A stretch of 64,000 nucleotides of DNA from NCBI GenBank assembly GCA_027485915.1, contig JAIXQA010000001.1, positions 124,001 through 188,000 of the forward strand. The letters run 5' to 3'. Positions 26,766-37,243 of the stretch are shown piece by piece. The translations under genes and the position numbers were made by a program. The DNA is from Alphaproteobacteria bacterium (GTDB lineage Bacteria; Pseudomonadota; Alphaproteobacteria; Caulobacterales; Aquidulcibacteraceae). Numbering within the stretch: position 1 is the stretch's first letter; every line of letters starts with the position of its first letter. The notes under the pieces were generated by a model. The model searched no databases. It was not told the DNA's origin and saw only the letters and a program-made list of their open reading frames with translations.

Positions 26766-26984
26766 TCAGAAATCCGATGATGGCACTTGATTGGACTTCA
26801 GGGGTGTGTCGCAACCTCGAGTGCGGTGGCAGACCTCTTTGTTAGGCTCTCGAATGTGCTCAATCAGCATTACCAAAATGACCATTGTCATGACGAGAAT
26901 TGCCATGATGGCTTCAAGGCTAATCGGTATGGCAGCTCGAATTTCTGCCAGCCATTTCTTCCAAGGGTTGCCATCTTCGACCAT
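26766..26984 (-). CDS. Small single-pass membrane protein coupled to prenyl synthase
   Basis: The 72-residue protein starts with an ATG that overlaps the stop of the prenyl diphosphate synthase gene (TAATG at 26982-26986 on the minus strand) and ends only five bases before a bidirectional terminator. It carries one hydrophobic segment, ISLEAIMAILVMTMVILVML, after an amphipathic N-terminus (NPWKKWLAEIRAA) and a short C-terminal tail with two cysteines. Both boundaries argue for a real gene. Family and function are unknown. Confidence 0.55.
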   Translation of the reverse strand: MVEDGNPWKKWLAEIRAAIPISLEAIMAILVMTMVILVMLIEHIREPNKEVCHRTRGCDTPLKSNQVPSSDF

Positions 26985-27994
26985 TAGTTCAGTCGTGCGA
27001 CAACATAATCTGCAAGATTGGCCAAAAGGGCAGGGATGACCCCTTCGGGCAGGCGAGCCAAGGCCGCTTTAGCTTCTGTTATGTGCCCGCGGGCTTCATC
27101 CAAAGTGGTCTCGACAGCCCCACGTAGGCGCATGGTTTGGATGGCTAAAGCTAGATCCTCGTCCTGATGCTTGCGCGCCAGAACCCGCTGCCAGAACAAG
27201 CGCTCCTCGCCTTGGGCGCGCTCTAAAGCGATGATCAGGGGGAGCGTCGCTTTGCCCTCGCGGAAATCATCACCAGTATTCTTGCCTAAGCTTTGGGTCA
27301 GGCCGCCATAGTCCAACGCGTCATCGACCAATTGGAACGCAAGGCCAAGTTTCAACCCGAAGGTTGCGAGTGCATTCACCATTTCGTCAGACGCACCGGC
27401 GGTGATCGCACCAGCTTCACACGCAGCAGCAAATAAGGCAGCAGTTTTGGCTTCAATGACTTGATAATAGCGTTCACGGCTGGCCTCACCGCGATTGGTG
27501 GTGGCCAGTTGCAGCACCTCGCCTTCCGCAATCGTGCTGGCTGCCTTTGCCAAGATGTCCAACACGCGCAGTGAGCCGGTCTCAACCATCAGATTGAACG
27601 CGCGAGCAAAAAGAAAATCGCCAACCAGAACGCTAGCCTTATCACCCCAAATCAGATTGGCCGCGCGCTTGCCCCGCCGAAGCGACGAGCCATCCACCAC
27701 ATCATCATGCAGCAAAGTCGCGGTATGAATGAACTCTACAGCTGTCGCCAGCTTGACCGCAGGCTCCCCGCCACCGCCGCAGGCCCTAGCCGCAGCGAGC
27801 GTCAACAAGGGACGCAGACGCTTTCCACCGGCGTCAACCAAATGATGGGCGACATCGGGGATCAAACCGACGGGGCTGTCCATCCGGGCCGCGATCTCTG
27901 CCTCGGTTGCCGCCAATTCAGATGCCAACACGGCAGCGAGTGCTTCAGTCGGATTAACCGACACGGCATCAACTGGGCGGGTGGTGACATTCAC
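26984..27994 (-). CDS. ispB: Polyprenyl diphosphate synthase (octaprenyl/decaprenyl type)
   Basis: This trans-prenyltransferase of 336 residues extends farnesyl diphosphate with isopentenyl diphosphate to make the ubiquinone side chain. It has the first Asp-rich motif DDVVD (97-101) followed by GSSLRRG, and the second in LVDDALDYGG, plus GGKRLRPLL near residue 56. AAGGAA precedes the start. Chain length (C40 to C50) cannot be determined. UbiG at 36.4 kb acts later in the same pathway; IspG and IspE feed it. Confidence 0.92.
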   Translation of the reverse strand: MNVTTRPVDAVSVNPTEALAAVLASELAATEAEIAARMDSPVGLIPDVAHHLVDAGGKRLRPLLTLAAARACGGGGEPAVKLATAVEFIHTATLLHDDVVDGSSLRRGKRAANLIWGDKASVLVGDFLFARAFNLMVETGSLRVLDILAKAASTIAEGEVLQLATTNRGEASRERYYQVIEAKTAALFAAACEAGAITAGASDEMVNALATFGLKLGLAFQLVDDALDYGGLTQSLGKNTGDDFREGKATLPLIIALERAQGEERLFWQRVLARKHQDEDLALAIQTMRLRGAVETTLDEARGHITEAKAALARLPEGVIPALLANLADYVVARLN

Positions 27995-28166
27995 GACAGC
28001 TTGTTCCTTATAAGTCTCTTAATTCCATGCCCTCTTGAGGGGGCTTGGGTCAAGCACATGCTGCTTCCAACCTTGGCGTTCAAAACAGTTTAGTTGACAG
28101 CCGTTCCGTTTGAGGTCTCAACCACGGAATACAATCTACCCCTAAGGCGCAAGACAGGATGCCTGA

Positions 28167-28907
28167 ATGATCGAAACAACCCATGATATATTCCTGAAAG
28201 GGGCTTTGACCATAGAGCAACCCAGCAAGGGCTATCGGGCGGGTACAGATGCTGTCCTATTGGCGGCGGCAGCTGCCGCAATCCATGTTGGCAAGGCTTT
28301 AGAAGCGGGCTGTGGTGTCGGAACTGCACTGTTGAGCCTTGCCTCTTTACGGGCTGATTCGACACTGCAACTGACCGGTCTTGAAAAGGACGAGGCGGCT
28401 TGGTGTTTGGCCGTCAGCAATGCCAAAGCGAATTCGGTTTCAGGCGAGGTCAAGTTTGTGCTGGGTGATGTTTTGGTACCGGATGAGGCTCTCCTTGGAG
28501 CATATGACCTTGTCTTCTCCAATCCACCTTATTTCGATGATGATCAGGCCATCCGAGACCCCGATGCGGCGCGCCATGCCGCTTACATTTTAGGGGCCCC
28601 TTTGGACGCTTGGATTAAAGGCATGTTGGCCATGGCAACGCCCAAAGGTCGGTTTTTGATGATCCATAGAGCTGACCGGCTGCCAGATATCTTGGCAGCT
28701 CTTCGAGGCAGGGCGGGCGATATTGGGATTTGTCCGGTCCGTCCGCGGGCAGGGACCCCGGCAAAACGGGTTTTAGTTTCAGCGCGTAAAGGCTCGCGCG
28801 CGCCACTACGTCTTCTGGCGGGTATCGATATGCACCCGCCAGTCGGCGAGGGGCGGTTTAGTGCGGACTATCAAGCGATTTGCGACGGTGGGGTCTTGGC
28901 CGTCTAG
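28167..28907 (+). CDS. TrmN6-type tRNA (adenine-N6)-methyltransferase
   Basis: The 246-residue protein matches the COG4123 methyltransferases, which include TrmN6/YfiC acting on A37 of tRNA-Val. It shows PSKGYRAGTDAVLLAAAA at the start, a SAM-binding ALEAGCGVGTALL, and the catalytic FSNPPYFDDDQ (NPPY, as in N6-adenine methyltransferases). Its position divergent from the prenyl synthase gene is, as I recall, common in alphaproteobacteria. tRNA target specificity is inferred from the family. Confidence 0.85.
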   Translation: MIETTHDIFLKGALTIEQPSKGYRAGTDAVLLAAAAAAIHVGKALEAGCGVGTALLSLASLRADSTLQLTGLEKDEAAWCLAVSNAKANSVSGEVKFVLGDVLVPDEALLGAYDLVFSNPPYFDDDQAIRDPDAARHAAYILGAPLDAWIKGMLAMATPKGRFLMIHRADRLPDILAALRGRAGDIGICPVRPRAGTPAKRVLVSARKGSRAPLRLLAGIDMHPPVGEGRFSADYQAICDGGVLAV

Positions 28908-28991
28908 ACCTAGCCGCCACTTCATCGTAACGCCTTTCTGGAAGCGGCAAGCCGACAAAACAGCCGCCCTCTTTTTTGCTCAGGAGTGACC

Positions 28992-30104
28992 ATGACCGAC
29001 GTGTCTGCCTTGTTTCAGCCAATCACCATTCGTGGTGTGACGATCTCAAACCGTATTGCAATGGCCCCAATGACGCGGTCCTTCTCACCCAATGGTGTGC
29101 CCGGGCAGAATGTGGCGCATTATTATGCACGCCGGGCGGCAGCAGATGTGGGCCTGTTGATCACAGAAGGCACGGTCACGGACCGTAAGGGTGCCTCCAA
29201 CGACCCGAACGTCCCCCGTTTTCATGGAGCAGACGCTCTGGCTGGCTGGGCAAAAGTGGTCGAGGATGTCCACGCCCAAGGCGGCAAGATTGCCCCGCAA
29301 ATCTGGCATCAGGGCATGATGCGTAAGCCCGGCACAGGCCATTATCCCGATGCGCCAACCGACAGCCCCTCTGGCCTCACTCACACCGGCAAGTCCGTTC
29401 TGCCGATCCCTACCACCGAAGAAGTTTGGGACATGGTGCAAGCCTATGCGCGCGCAGCAGGTGATGCGGCCAAGTTGGGTTTTGATGCCATCGAAATCCA
29501 TGGCGCGCATGGCTATCTGATCGACGAATTCTTCTGGGATGTCATGAACGTTCGCACCGACCGCTATGGTGGCTCTTTGCCAGAGCGGGCGACCTTCGCT
29601 GCAGAGATTGTGGCTGAATGCCGCAAACAAGTGGGTCCAAACATGCCAATCATCCTGCGCTTCTCGCAATGGAAGCAGCAGGATTACACGATCAAACTAG
29701 CCCATACGCCTCAAGAACTTGAAGCCTTTTTAGCCCCAATTGTGGCAGCCGGTGTAGATATGCTGCATTGCTCGCAACGTCGCGTCTGGGAGGCAGAATT
29801 CCCCGAAGTGGATGGCGAGAATGGCCTTAATTGCGCTGGCTGGACCAAAAAAGTTACAGGCGTTCCCACCATCACTGTGGGTTCAATCGGCTTGTCGAGC
29901 GATTTTGCGGGTTCCTTCCGCGGTGAAGGTTCTGCTAAAGCACCGCTGGACGATGTAGTCCGCCGCTTAGAAAAGGGCGAATATGACATGGTCGCGATTG
30001 GCCGTGCTTTGCTACAAGACCCCGAATGGGCCAAGAAGGTCAAAGAAGGCCGTACCGATGATCTGATGGATTATGACGGCAAGGCACTGGCGACTTTGTA
30101 TTAG
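28992..30104 (+). CDS. NADH:flavin oxidoreductase (old yellow enzyme family)
   Basis: The 370-residue FMN-dependent TIM-barrel enzyme starts VSALFQPITIRGVTISNRIA and MAPMTRSFSPNG, then shows IAPQIWHQGMM with the active-site His, the IEIHGAHGYLIDEFFWD region and NVRTDRYGGS. Near the C-terminus are ITVGSIGL and MVAIGRALLQDPEW for phosphate binding. It would reduce activated alkenes (enones, nitroesters); the natural substrate is unknown. The start at 28992 follows AGGAG; a GTG two codons earlier overlaps that site. Confidence 0.92.
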   Translation: MTDVSALFQPITIRGVTISNRIAMAPMTRSFSPNGVPGQNVAHYYARRAAADVGLLITEGTVTDRKGASNDPNVPRFHGADALAGWAKVVEDVHAQGGKIAPQIWHQGMMRKPGTGHYPDAPTDSPSGLTHTGKSVLPIPTTEEVWDMVQAYARAAGDAAKLGFDAIEIHGAHGYLIDEFFWDVMNVRTDRYGGSLPERATFAAEIVAECRKQVGPNMPIILRFSQWKQQDYTIKLAHTPQELEAFLAPIVAAGVDMLHCSQRRVWEAEFPEVDGENGLNCAGWTKKVTGVPTITVGSIGLSSDFAGSFRGEGSAKAPLDDVVRRLEKGEYDMVAIGRALLQDPEWAKKVKEGRTDDLMDYDGKALATLY

Positions 30105-30114
30105 GTTTGAACAT

Positions 30115-30145
30115 ATGGGCCTGACCGCAGAGGGCAGGCCCATTT
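30115..30145 (+). terminator. Intrinsic terminator after the flavin oxidoreductase gene
   Basis: ATGGGCCTG (30115-30123) and CAGGCCCAT (30135-30143) form a 9-bp stem with an 11-base loop, followed by a very short T run. It sits 10 bases after the stop, between convergent genes, and may be a weak terminator. Confidence 0.6.
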
Positions 30146-30148
30146 CAA

Positions 30149-31291
30149 TTAAGCTGTCGTGGCAAGCTCTTCTTCCGCTTTCGCCGCGCGCATTTCTACA
30201 GCCTTGGCTTCCACCAACTCTACAATATGGTCAATCATGCCATCATTGGAGAGCTTGTGATGGGCTTTGCCGGCCATATAGACCATGCCTGCGCCCTTGC
30301 CGCCGCCGGTAAAACCCAAGTCCGTATAGAGCGCCTCGCCCGGCCCATTGACCACACAGCCAATGATAGACAGGGAAATTGGCTCTGACACATGTGACAG
30401 ACGGCTTTCCAATGCTTCCACGGTGCGGATCACGTCAAAGCCCTGGCGCGCACAAGACGGGCAGGCAATGATGTTCACACCACGTGTGCGAAGGCCCAAG
30501 CTCTTGAGAATGTCATAGCCGACGCGCACTTCCTCTTCTGGCTCTGCCGACAATGACACCCGGATCGTATCGCCAATGCCCGCCCAGAGGAGCGAGCCAA
30601 TGCCAATGGCGGACTTTACGGTGCCAGAGCGAGCGGCCCCAGCTTCTGTCACACCAAGATGAAGCGGGCAGTCAATCGCTTCGGATAGAGCCTGATAGGC
30701 AGCGACCGTTAAAAACGTGTCAGACGCTTTCACCGAGATTTTGAACTCATGAAAGTCGAGGTCCTGCAGAATGCGCGCATGGTCTAGCGCGCTTTCGACC
30801 ATGGCTTCGGGGCAGGGTTCCCCATATTTTTCAAGAAGATCGGCTTCAAGTGAGCCTGCGTTCACACCAATGCGTATCGAACAGCCATTGTTGCGTGCCG
30901 CGCTGACCACTTCGCGCACGCGCTCTGCCGAGCCAATATTGCCTGGATTAATGCGCAAGCAAGCAGCGCCCGCTTCAGCGGCTTCGATTGCGCGCTTATA
31001 GTGGAAGTGGATATCAGCCACGATGGGCACTTTAGCGGCGCGTACAATGGTTTTGAGAGCCGCAGTTGACTCCACATCCGGGCAAGAGACGCGAATAATA
31101 TCGACGCCGACTTCTTCACAGCGGCGGATTTGGTCGATGGTCGCGCCAGCATCGGGTGTTGGCGTATTGGTCATGGTTTGGACACTGATCGGCGCATCGC
31201 CCCCAACTGCCACTTTGCCCACCATAATCTGACGGGACTTACGCCGCACAATGGTGCGCCAAGGGCGGATATGTTCCAGACCGGTCGCCAC
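30149..31291 (-). CDS. ispG: 4-hydroxy-3-methylbut-2-enyl diphosphate synthase
   Basis: IspG (GcpE) is a [4Fe-4S] enzyme that converts MEcPP to HMBPP in the non-mevalonate isoprenoid pathway. The 380-residue protein has the TIM-barrel start ([20 protein letters not shown]), [19 protein letters not shown], and the cluster cysteines in [12 protein letters not shown] and [12 protein letters not shown]. It starts with GTG at 31291, supported by AGAGG upstream. IspE, an earlier step of the pathway, is at 62.0 kb. Confidence 0.96.
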   Translation of the reverse strand: MATGLEHIRPWRTIVRRKSRQIMVGKVAVGGDAPISVQTMTNTPTPDAGATIDQIRRCEEVGVDIIRVSCPDVESTAALKTIVRAAKVPIVADIHFHYKRAIEAAEAGAACLRINPGNIGSAERVREVVSAARNNGCSIRIGVNAGSLEADLLEKYGEPCPEAMVESALDHARILQDLDFHEFKISVKASDTFLTVAAYQALSEAIDCPLHLGVTEAGAARSGTVKSAIGIGSLLWAGIGDTIRVSLSAEPEEEVRVGYDILKSLGLRTRGVNIIACPSCARQGFDVIRTVEALESRLSHVSEPISLSIIGCVVNGPGEALYTDLGFTGGGKGAGMVYMAGKAHHKLSNDGMIDHIVELVEAKAVEMRAAKAEEELATTA

Positions 31292-31463
31292 GTCGTAACC
31301 TCTTGTTTCTCAATGCCTCGAAAGGCCAATTCAGCGCAAAGGTTTTGCATGCGCCTTTAAGGCTATAGCCATAAAATACGCTTTCCATCGCCCACGCGCA
31401 AACGGGTAGGCAAACTATAAGACGGCTTTTGTAGAAGTTCCAGTCACGCGCCTGTGCGGCTTC

Positions 31464-32498
31464 TTAGCGGGGAGCTGGTGCCGTTGCCTGTGTGACGGGT
31501 GCGGTCACCGTAACGGGCATCGCATTGGCCGGAGCAACCGATGCTGGTGCCTTGCTAACAGTGTCCGGCGTGGCTGGTACAACAGATTGAGTTGCTGCGG
31601 GCTGGGCTTTTGCCTGTGCCGCAGCAAGCTTCGCAGCCTCCGCGGCTGCAACAGCTGCGGCTGCCTCAGCCTCAGCCTTTGCTTTGGCAATTGCAATTGC
31701 TTCAAAATCCGGCACGCGCCAATTGACGACTTTGATCCCTGCTTCGCCAATAATAACCGTTTGGCCATAGCCGCTGGCTTCTAACACGCCGCCGAACGGG
31801 GCCGAAACGAACCAGCGCCCAAGACCATCGGTCGAAATGCTTTCGTCTTTGCGCAGGATACGGTCTGTGACCAAGGCACCGTCTTCGCCACGCAAAGTCA
31901 CACGCACGTCTTGCAGGGCCTTTAAGGTCGATAGTGGTTGCACATCGGCGGTGGCATGAACTGGCCCTTTTGGTTGTGCTTCGGCCCAAGCCTTGATTTT
32001 CTCGTCGGGCGGCGCGACTACGTCTACAGGGGGGGGCTTCAGCGCATGCAGGCTAGCCCAAACAATCAACCAGCCCAAAAGCGCCAATGCCACAACGGCC
32101 CCTGCAGGAGCAACAAACTTGGAAGGTTGAGTTGCAATTTCAGATTCGCGACGACGCTGAACTGGTTCCCATGCGTCACGGAATTCGCTGACAAGGCCGT
32201 CGCAGTCAACGAGGCCTAAGAGTTCGCCATAGGCCCGAACATAGCCAAGCGCATAACCTAGGCCAGGTAATTTCTGGAACTGCATCGACTCGATGGCGGC
32301 AACCTGCTCTGGCTTCAGCTTTAAGGCCGCTGCGACTTGATGAATAGATAGCTCTTGATCGCGGCGGGCAGCTTGCAAACGAGCGCCTGGACCATCCGCA
32401 TCTGGATTATCGACTGAGCCCACCAGACGCAAATGCGCACGCCCAGCATGGAGCGCCTTGGCTGCGTCTAACGTGCGTGCGGCCTCTGCCGGACTCAT
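31464..32498 (-). CDS. RodZ-like HTH membrane protein with DUF4115 domain
   Basis: The protein has 344 residues. A RodZ-type helix-turn-helix occupies residues 38-98 (ARLQAARRDQELSIHQVAAA, then LGYVRAYGELLGL), one membrane helix spans about 130-152, and the periplasmic C-terminal part includes a DUF4115-like beta domain (LRGEDGALVTDRILRKDES, then WFVSAPFGGVLE). The tail is a long Ala/Lys/Pro-rich stretch. RodZ links MreB to the membrane and controls rod shape. The protein may serve this role or a related regulatory one. The start at 32498 removes 14 unlikely residues. Confidence 0.85.
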   Translation of the reverse strand: MSPAEAARTLDAAKALHAGRAHLRLVGSVDNPDADGPGARLQAARRDQELSIHQVAAALKLKPEQVAAIESMQFQKLPGLGYALGYVRAYGELLGLVDCDGLVSEFRDAWEPVQRRRESEIATQPSKFVAPAGAVVALALLGWLIVWASLHALKPPPVDVVAPPDEKIKAWAEAQPKGPVHATADVQPLSTLKALQDVRVTLRGEDGALVTDRILRKDESISTDGLGRWFVSAPFGGVLEASGYGQTVIIGEAGIKVVNWRVPDFEAIAIAKAKAEAEAAAAVAAAEAAKLAAAQAKAQPAATQSVVPATPDTVSKAPASVAPANAMPVTVTAPVTQATAPAPR

Positions 32499-32571
32499 CG
32501 TGTCAATCCTCGATCTGTGACCGCACCACACTGCGGGCATTTAGTTTAGAAATCATTAGCGTAACTTCGTG

Positions 32572-34833
32572 TCAGTTTACTATAACCTTGTGTGCTTTTG
32601 CATAGTCTTTCAGTGCATTGCGTAGGTGCCCGTCGCCTTTGCGCAACAAAGACATCAAGGTTTTGGAGAATTCTTCCCCATTAAGGGACATTAGCATTCT
32701 TTTGACAGGACCGATTCCCGCGGCAGGCATAGAGAGCCGGCTAAAGCCTAGGCCAATCATTGCCATAGCTTCAAGGGAACGACCGGCATGCTCTCCACAA
32801 ATCGAGATCGGCGTTTGACCAGCGCTGTCGCGAATATGCTTCAAAAATGTAAGCGCCGGCCGCGACAAAATATCGTACCGATCTGCTACTTTGGCAGTGC
32901 CACGGTCAGCCGCGAAGAAGAATTGCATCAGGTCATTGGTACCGATAGACAAGAAATCGGCATGCTCGGCAATCGCGCTTGTATCCCAAGCCAAAGCTGG
33001 AGCTTCAATCATGGCTCCCGCTTCCACCCGACTTGGCCCTAGGCGGCCATTGGCGCGCGCCCAAGCCAATTCCTTCTCCAACAATTCTCGCGCTCGGTGA
33101 AACTCATCCACCACAGCGACCAACGGGAACATCACCCTCAAAAGCCTGCCTTCGGCAGCACGAACAAGCGCCCGCAATTGATAGCGTGACAGGCCAGGTC
33201 GATCCAGGCCCATTCGCACGGCGCGCCAACCCATTGCCGGGTTTTCTTCCCTTTCTGTTGGCATGTAAGCCGCAACCTTGTCGCCGCCTAAATCCAATGT
33301 CCGGAAAGTGACGGGGCGGCCCTTAGCAAGGTCGAGAGCTTCTGTATAAAGGGCGGTCTGAGCATCCAAGCGCGGCAGAGAGTCTGCAATCATGAACTGA
33401 AATTCAGTCCGATAAAGTCCGACGCCACTGGCCCCAGTCGTTTCCAATTGCTCTAAGTCGATTGCGAGGCCTGCATTGAGCAGCAATTGGATCGTTTGCC
33501 CATCCAAAGTTTTGCTGGGCAAATCCTTGGTCGCAGCAAACAATTCCTGTTCAGCACTTTGGGCTTCAAAGCGGCTGTGCAGCGCCTGAGACACCATCCT
33601 ATCTGGCCGCAAATAGGCTTGTGCCTCATTGCCGTCGACAATGATGGTGTCGCCCGCTTCTACCCGGGAAAGTAAGTTGGGCAATTGACCAATCATTGGC
33701 ACGCCCATGGCCTTCGCGACAATCGCAGCGTGAGAAGAAGGCGAACCTTCTTCTAAAAGAATGGCTTTGATCCGCCCACGACCATATTCGAGCAGCTCGG
33801 CCGGTCCTATGTCGCGCGCCACCAAAATAGAATCCTCGGGCGCTTCTTTGCGGTCGCCTGCATCTCCCGACAGATAGCGCAATAACCGATTATCGAGCTC
33901 TTCCAAATCATGCAGACGGTCGCGAATATAGCCGTCTTTGGCACTGCTCATGCGGGCACGGTGCTCTGAGCGAACTTGTTCGACGGAAGCTTCTGCGGTT
34001 AAGCCGTTTTTGACCCCATCGCGCAGCCGTCGTTCCCATGAGCGATCTTGGCTGAGAAGGTGAAACGTCTCAAGTACTTCAAACGACGTGCCGCCCAAGG
34101 TTTGAACATCACCGGCTAGAAGAGCTTCAAGGCCCGAACGTAATTTAGTGAGGCCTTCATCCAGCCTTTGCTCTTCTGCCAAGGGGTCGTCGGACAAATA
34201 GCGCGTCGGCTCCACGTCAGGATCGTGGAGAAGCGCATGCCCAGAAGCCAGACCACGCGAATAGGCTTTACCTTTCAGGGTCTCTGGTGCAGTTGGCTTA
34301 ATCTGAAACTCTGACAGAGCACCGGTCAGATCTTCGACAGAAACAATTTCGGCAAGCACTGTGGCAATAAGCTGCAGCGCTTCGATTTCGTCATCTTCAT
34401 AGGTGCGGGCATAGCGGTTCTGAACCACCAACACCCCGACAACACGACCACTGCGCAGGACAGGCACGCCCATAAAGGATTGAAACGGATCTTCGCCAGT
34501 TTCAGGGCGGTAGGAAAAGCGGGGGTGTTTGGGTGCGTCCGCCAAGCTGATTGGCTCTACCCCCTCGGCCACTAGGCCAACGAGGCCTTCGCCTGCTTTC
34601 ATCCGAGTCCGGTGGATCGCGTCGCGAGATAGGCCCTCAGTGGCGAACAATTCTAGCGAGCCGTCGGCGCGCCGAAGATAAATTGAGCACACGTCTGCAA
34701 CCATCGTCGTGCCAATTTGCGCAACGATCCGGTCTAAGCGGGTTTGGGTGTCGACGTCCTGCACCATGACATCGCGCAGGCGACGCAGTAGAACGCGTGA
34801 CCCCCCCGCATTGCCAGAAGAAACAGGGCTCAT
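32572..34833 (-). CDS. ptsP: PTS-Ntr enzyme I (phosphoenolpyruvate-protein phosphotransferase)
   Basis: PtsP phosphorylates NPr from PEP in the nitrogen-related PTS. The 753-residue protein begins with a GAF domain (about residues 20-160: DVCSIYLRRADGSLELFATE) and continues with enzyme I domains: the phosphohistidine site GSPSSHAAIVAKAMG, the PEP-binding FRTLDLGGDK, SIGTNDLMQFFFAADRG, and the catalytic Cys in SICGEHAGR. It follows lysC on the minus strand, an order I recall as conserved in Caulobacterales. Nitrogen or glutamine sensing by the GAF domain is known in relatives and inferred here. Confidence 0.95.
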   Translation of the reverse strand: MSPVSSGNAGGSRVLLRRLRDVMVQDVDTQTRLDRIVAQIGTTMVADVCSIYLRRADGSLELFATEGLSRDAIHRTRMKAGEGLVGLVAEGVEPISLADAPKHPRFSYRPETGEDPFQSFMGVPVLRSGRVVGVLVVQNRYARTYEDDEIEALQLIATVLAEIVSVEDLTGALSEFQIKPTAPETLKGKAYSRGLASGHALLHDPDVEPTRYLSDDPLAEEQRLDEGLTKLRSGLEALLAGDVQTLGGTSFEVLETFHLLSQDRSWERRLRDGVKNGLTAEASVEQVRSEHRARMSSAKDGYIRDRLHDLEELDNRLLRYLSGDAGDRKEAPEDSILVARDIGPAELLEYGRGRIKAILLEEGSPSSHAAIVAKAMGVPMIGQLPNLLSRVEAGDTIIVDGNEAQAYLRPDRMVSQALHSRFEAQSAEQELFAATKDLPSKTLDGQTIQLLLNAGLAIDLEQLETTGASGVGLYRTEFQFMIADSLPRLDAQTALYTEALDLAKGRPVTFRTLDLGGDKVAAYMPTEREENPAMGWRAVRMGLDRPGLSRYQLRALVRAAEGRLLRVMFPLVAVVDEFHRARELLEKELAWARANGRLGPSRVEAGAMIEAPALAWDTSAIAEHADFLSIGTNDLMQFFFAADRGTAKVADRYDILSRPALTFLKHIRDSAGQTPISICGEHAGRSLEAMAMIGLGFSRLSMPAAGIGPVKRMLMSLNGEEFSKTLMSLLRKGDGHLRNALKDYAKAHKVIVN

Positions 34834-34966
34834 TCAATTCCTCGAAACGGTGCGGTGTGGCACCCCGCACGCGCAAGACCACACCATAAGTCGCCTTCCT
34901 CATACAAGAGAAGGGATAAACTGTCCTTCAAAGCGACAGCATTTTTTGCTGCAAGCTGCACAAATC

Positions 34967-36211
34967 TTAGGCAGCGTCGAGCCCATAGGCTGTATGCAGC
35001 GCCCGTACGGCCAATTCTGTGTAAGAACTGTCGATCAGAACGGAGATTTTGATCTCAGAAGTGGCAATGTTCTCAATGTTGATCCCCTTCTTGGAAAGGG
35101 CATCAAACATAATGCGGGCAACACCAACATGCGAGCGCATCCCGACGCCGATCACGGAGACTTTTGAGACATCTTTTTTGACTTCGACCTGCTCAAAGCC
35201 AATTTGTTCTTGTGCGGCACTCATCAGCGCCATGGCGCGATCAGCCTCGCGCTCAGGCACGGTGAAGGTCATATTCACAGCCCCTTCAGTGCGCGATGGC
35301 GCTTGGACGATCATGTCCACATTGATGTTGGCTTCGGCCAAGCGGCCAAAGATATCGGCGGCGACGCCGGGGTGATCCTGCAAAGCTTTCAGCGAGACTT
35401 TGGCTTCGTCGCGCGAATAGGCAATGCCCGACACGATTTGCTTTTCCACAATTTCATCCTCATCACAGACCAAAGTTCCAGGGTTTGGCTCACCAGGTTC
35501 CACAAAGCTCGACAAGACTCGAACGGGTACGCGTTTGGCCATGGCCAATTCTACCGACCGCGTTTGCAAGACCTTCGCCCCAAGCGAGGCCATTTCCAGC
35601 ATTTCTTCATAGGAGATTTTTTCAAGGCGCTGGGCCTTGGGCACCATGCGGGGGTCGGTCGTATAGACCCCGTCCACATCGGTATAAATATCGCAACGTT
35701 CTGCTTTTAGCGCAGCCGCGACCGCCACCGCAGAAGTGTCTGACCCACCCCGCCCCAGAGTCGTGATGCGGTCTTCTTCGGTCACGCCTTGGAAGCCTGG
35801 GATGACGGCCACTTCGCCGGAATCAATCGCCGCTGCCACTTCATCAGCATCAATGTCGGAAATCCGCGCCGAGCCGTGGGTGGAACTGGAGGCCACGCGG
35901 ATTTGCCAGCCCTGCCATGAACGGGCTGGAATACCCATGCTACGCAGCGCGAGCGCGAGAAGGCCCGTCGTAACTTGTTCGCCCGTGGCGACCACCACAT
36001 CATATTCATCGTCGAATAATTCTGGTGGCAGGCCGTCGCCCGCTTGGCGCGAAAGCTCGACCAAGCGATTGGTCTCGCCCGACATGGCCGAAACCACCAC
36101 CGCGATCCCGCGGCCTGCTTGCCGCTCGGCACTGACCAAGCGCGCAACGCGGCGGATACGTTCGACGTCTCCCACAGAGGTTCCACCAAACTTCATCACC
36201 AGACGCGACAT
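34967..36211 (-). CDS. lysC: Aspartate kinase
   Basis: This 414-residue kinase makes aspartyl phosphate for lysine, threonine, methionine and diaminopimelate synthesis. Motifs are [17 protein letters not shown] at the N-terminus, [30 protein letters not shown], and two C-terminal ACT domains ([38 protein letters not shown]) that give feedback control. It is divergent from ubiG with a 150-base gap that must hold both promoters. Confidence 0.97.
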   Translation of the reverse strand: MSRLVMKFGGTSVGDVERIRRVARLVSAERQAGRGIAVVVSAMSGETNRLVELSRQAGDGLPPELFDDEYDVVVATGEQVTTGLLALALRSMGIPARSWQGWQIRVASSSTHGSARISDIDADEVAAAIDSGEVAVIPGFQGVTEEDRITTLGRGGSDTSAVAVAAALKAERCDIYTDVDGVYTTDPRMVPKAQRLEKISYEEMLEMASLGAKVLQTRSVELAMAKRVPVRVLSSFVEPGEPNPGTLVCDEDEIVEKQIVSGIAYSRDEAKVSLKALQDHPGVAADIFGRLAEANINVDMIVQAPSRTEGAVNMTFTVPEREADRAMALMSAAQEQIGFEQVEVKKDVSKVSVIGVGMRSHVGVARIMFDALSKKGINIENIATSEIKISVLIDSSYTELAVRALHTAYGLDAA

Positions 36212-36361
36212 GCTTCTTTGCTCCTCAGCTATGCCATTAGACGCAGAATTCTGCTGTTACAAACAGACGATGGCTCTCGACGCGCGCGCTCTTCGCTCTA
36301 TGAAGTCTTTAGGTCAATCCTTTTGCATGTTGCAAACTGTCATACAGGTGAGTTGAACCCG

Positions 36362-37144
36362 ATGCCCAAAGCCACCCAAGACGCTACGATGGAGATGCCG
36401 CCACGCTCTCCGTCGATCGACCCTGCAGAAGTGGCCAAGTTTGCGGCCATGGCCGAAGATTGGTGGAACCCTTACGGCAAATTCCGCCCTCTGCACAAGT
36501 TCAACCCCACGCGGCTGCACTTTATTCGCGAAACGGCGGAGGCGCATTTCGGCCTGAAGCCCGGAATAGACTTACCGCTTAAGGGATTGAAACTTCTTGA
36601 TATTGGCTGTGGTGGCGGGCTATTGAGCGAGCCCATGACGCGCCTGGGGGCTAAGGTCACTGGGGTGGACGCGACCGAGCCTAACATCAAAACAGCCATG
36701 ACCCATGCGGCCCAAACAGGCCTTGAAATCGATTATCGCCATGGCACGGCCGAAGGCTTGTTGGCAGCAGGCGAGGGTCCATTTGACATCGTCCTTAATA
36801 TGGAAGTGGTTGAGCATGTGGCAGATGCAACAGCTTTTCTAAAGAATACTTCGCAATTAGTGGCACCAGGTGGTCTAATGTTTGTCGCCACCATCAATCG
36901 AACCCCTAAAGCGCTGGCCCTCGCCATCATCGGGGCGGAACGAATCTTGCGCTGGTTGCCACCTGGCACGCATGATTACGACAAGCTGGTCAAACCGTCT
37001 GAGATCCAAGCTGCACTCAAGACAGAAGCGGGGCTTACTCTCGATCAGCCAATCGGCGTCAATTACAACCCTTTGATGGACCGTTGGTCCTTGGGGTCTG
37101 ACACCAGCATGAATTATATGATTGTGGTACGCAAAGCGGCCTAA
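36362..37144 (+). CDS. ubiG: Ubiquinone biosynthesis O-methyltransferase
   Basis: UbiG makes both O-methylations of ubiquinone. The 260-residue protein has [19 protein letters not shown] and [15 protein letters not shown], both typical of UbiG, then the SAM motif [34 protein letters not shown] and [12 protein letters not shown]. The C-terminal [12 protein letters not shown] is also conserved. The start at 36362 (MPKATQDAT) lies well after an in-frame ATG at 36044 that falls inside lysC and is rejected. IspB supplies the prenyl tail. Confidence 0.95.
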   Translation: MPKATQDATMEMPPRSPSIDPAEVAKFAAMAEDWWNPYGKFRPLHKFNPTRLHFIRETAEAHFGLKPGIDLPLKGLKLLDIGCGGGLLSEPMTRLGAKVTGVDATEPNIKTAMTHAAQTGLEIDYRHGTAEGLLAAGEGPFDIVLNMEVVEHVADATAFLKNTSQLVAPGGLMFVATINRTPKALALAIIGAERILRWLPPGTHDYDKLVKPSEIQAALKTEAGLTLDQPIGVNYNPLMDRWSLGSDTSMNYMIVVRKAA

Positions 37145-37167
37145 GCAACAGCGCTGCCGTCATATCC

Positions 37168-37215
37168 CGAAAAACAACAGGACCAAACCGAGTGGCTTGG
37201 TCCTGCTTTTCTCGG
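37168..37215. terminator. Bidirectional terminator between ubiG and recA
   Basis: CAGGACCAA (37178-37186) pairs with TTGGTCCTG (37197-37205); outer CCCGA/TCGGG can extend the hairpin. A-rich sequence on the left and TTTT on the right give a T-tract in both directions, so it can end ubiG (plus) and recA (minus) transcripts. Confidence 0.82.
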
Positions 37216-37243
37216 GAATCGCGCAACGCGCCCCAATCCAAAC

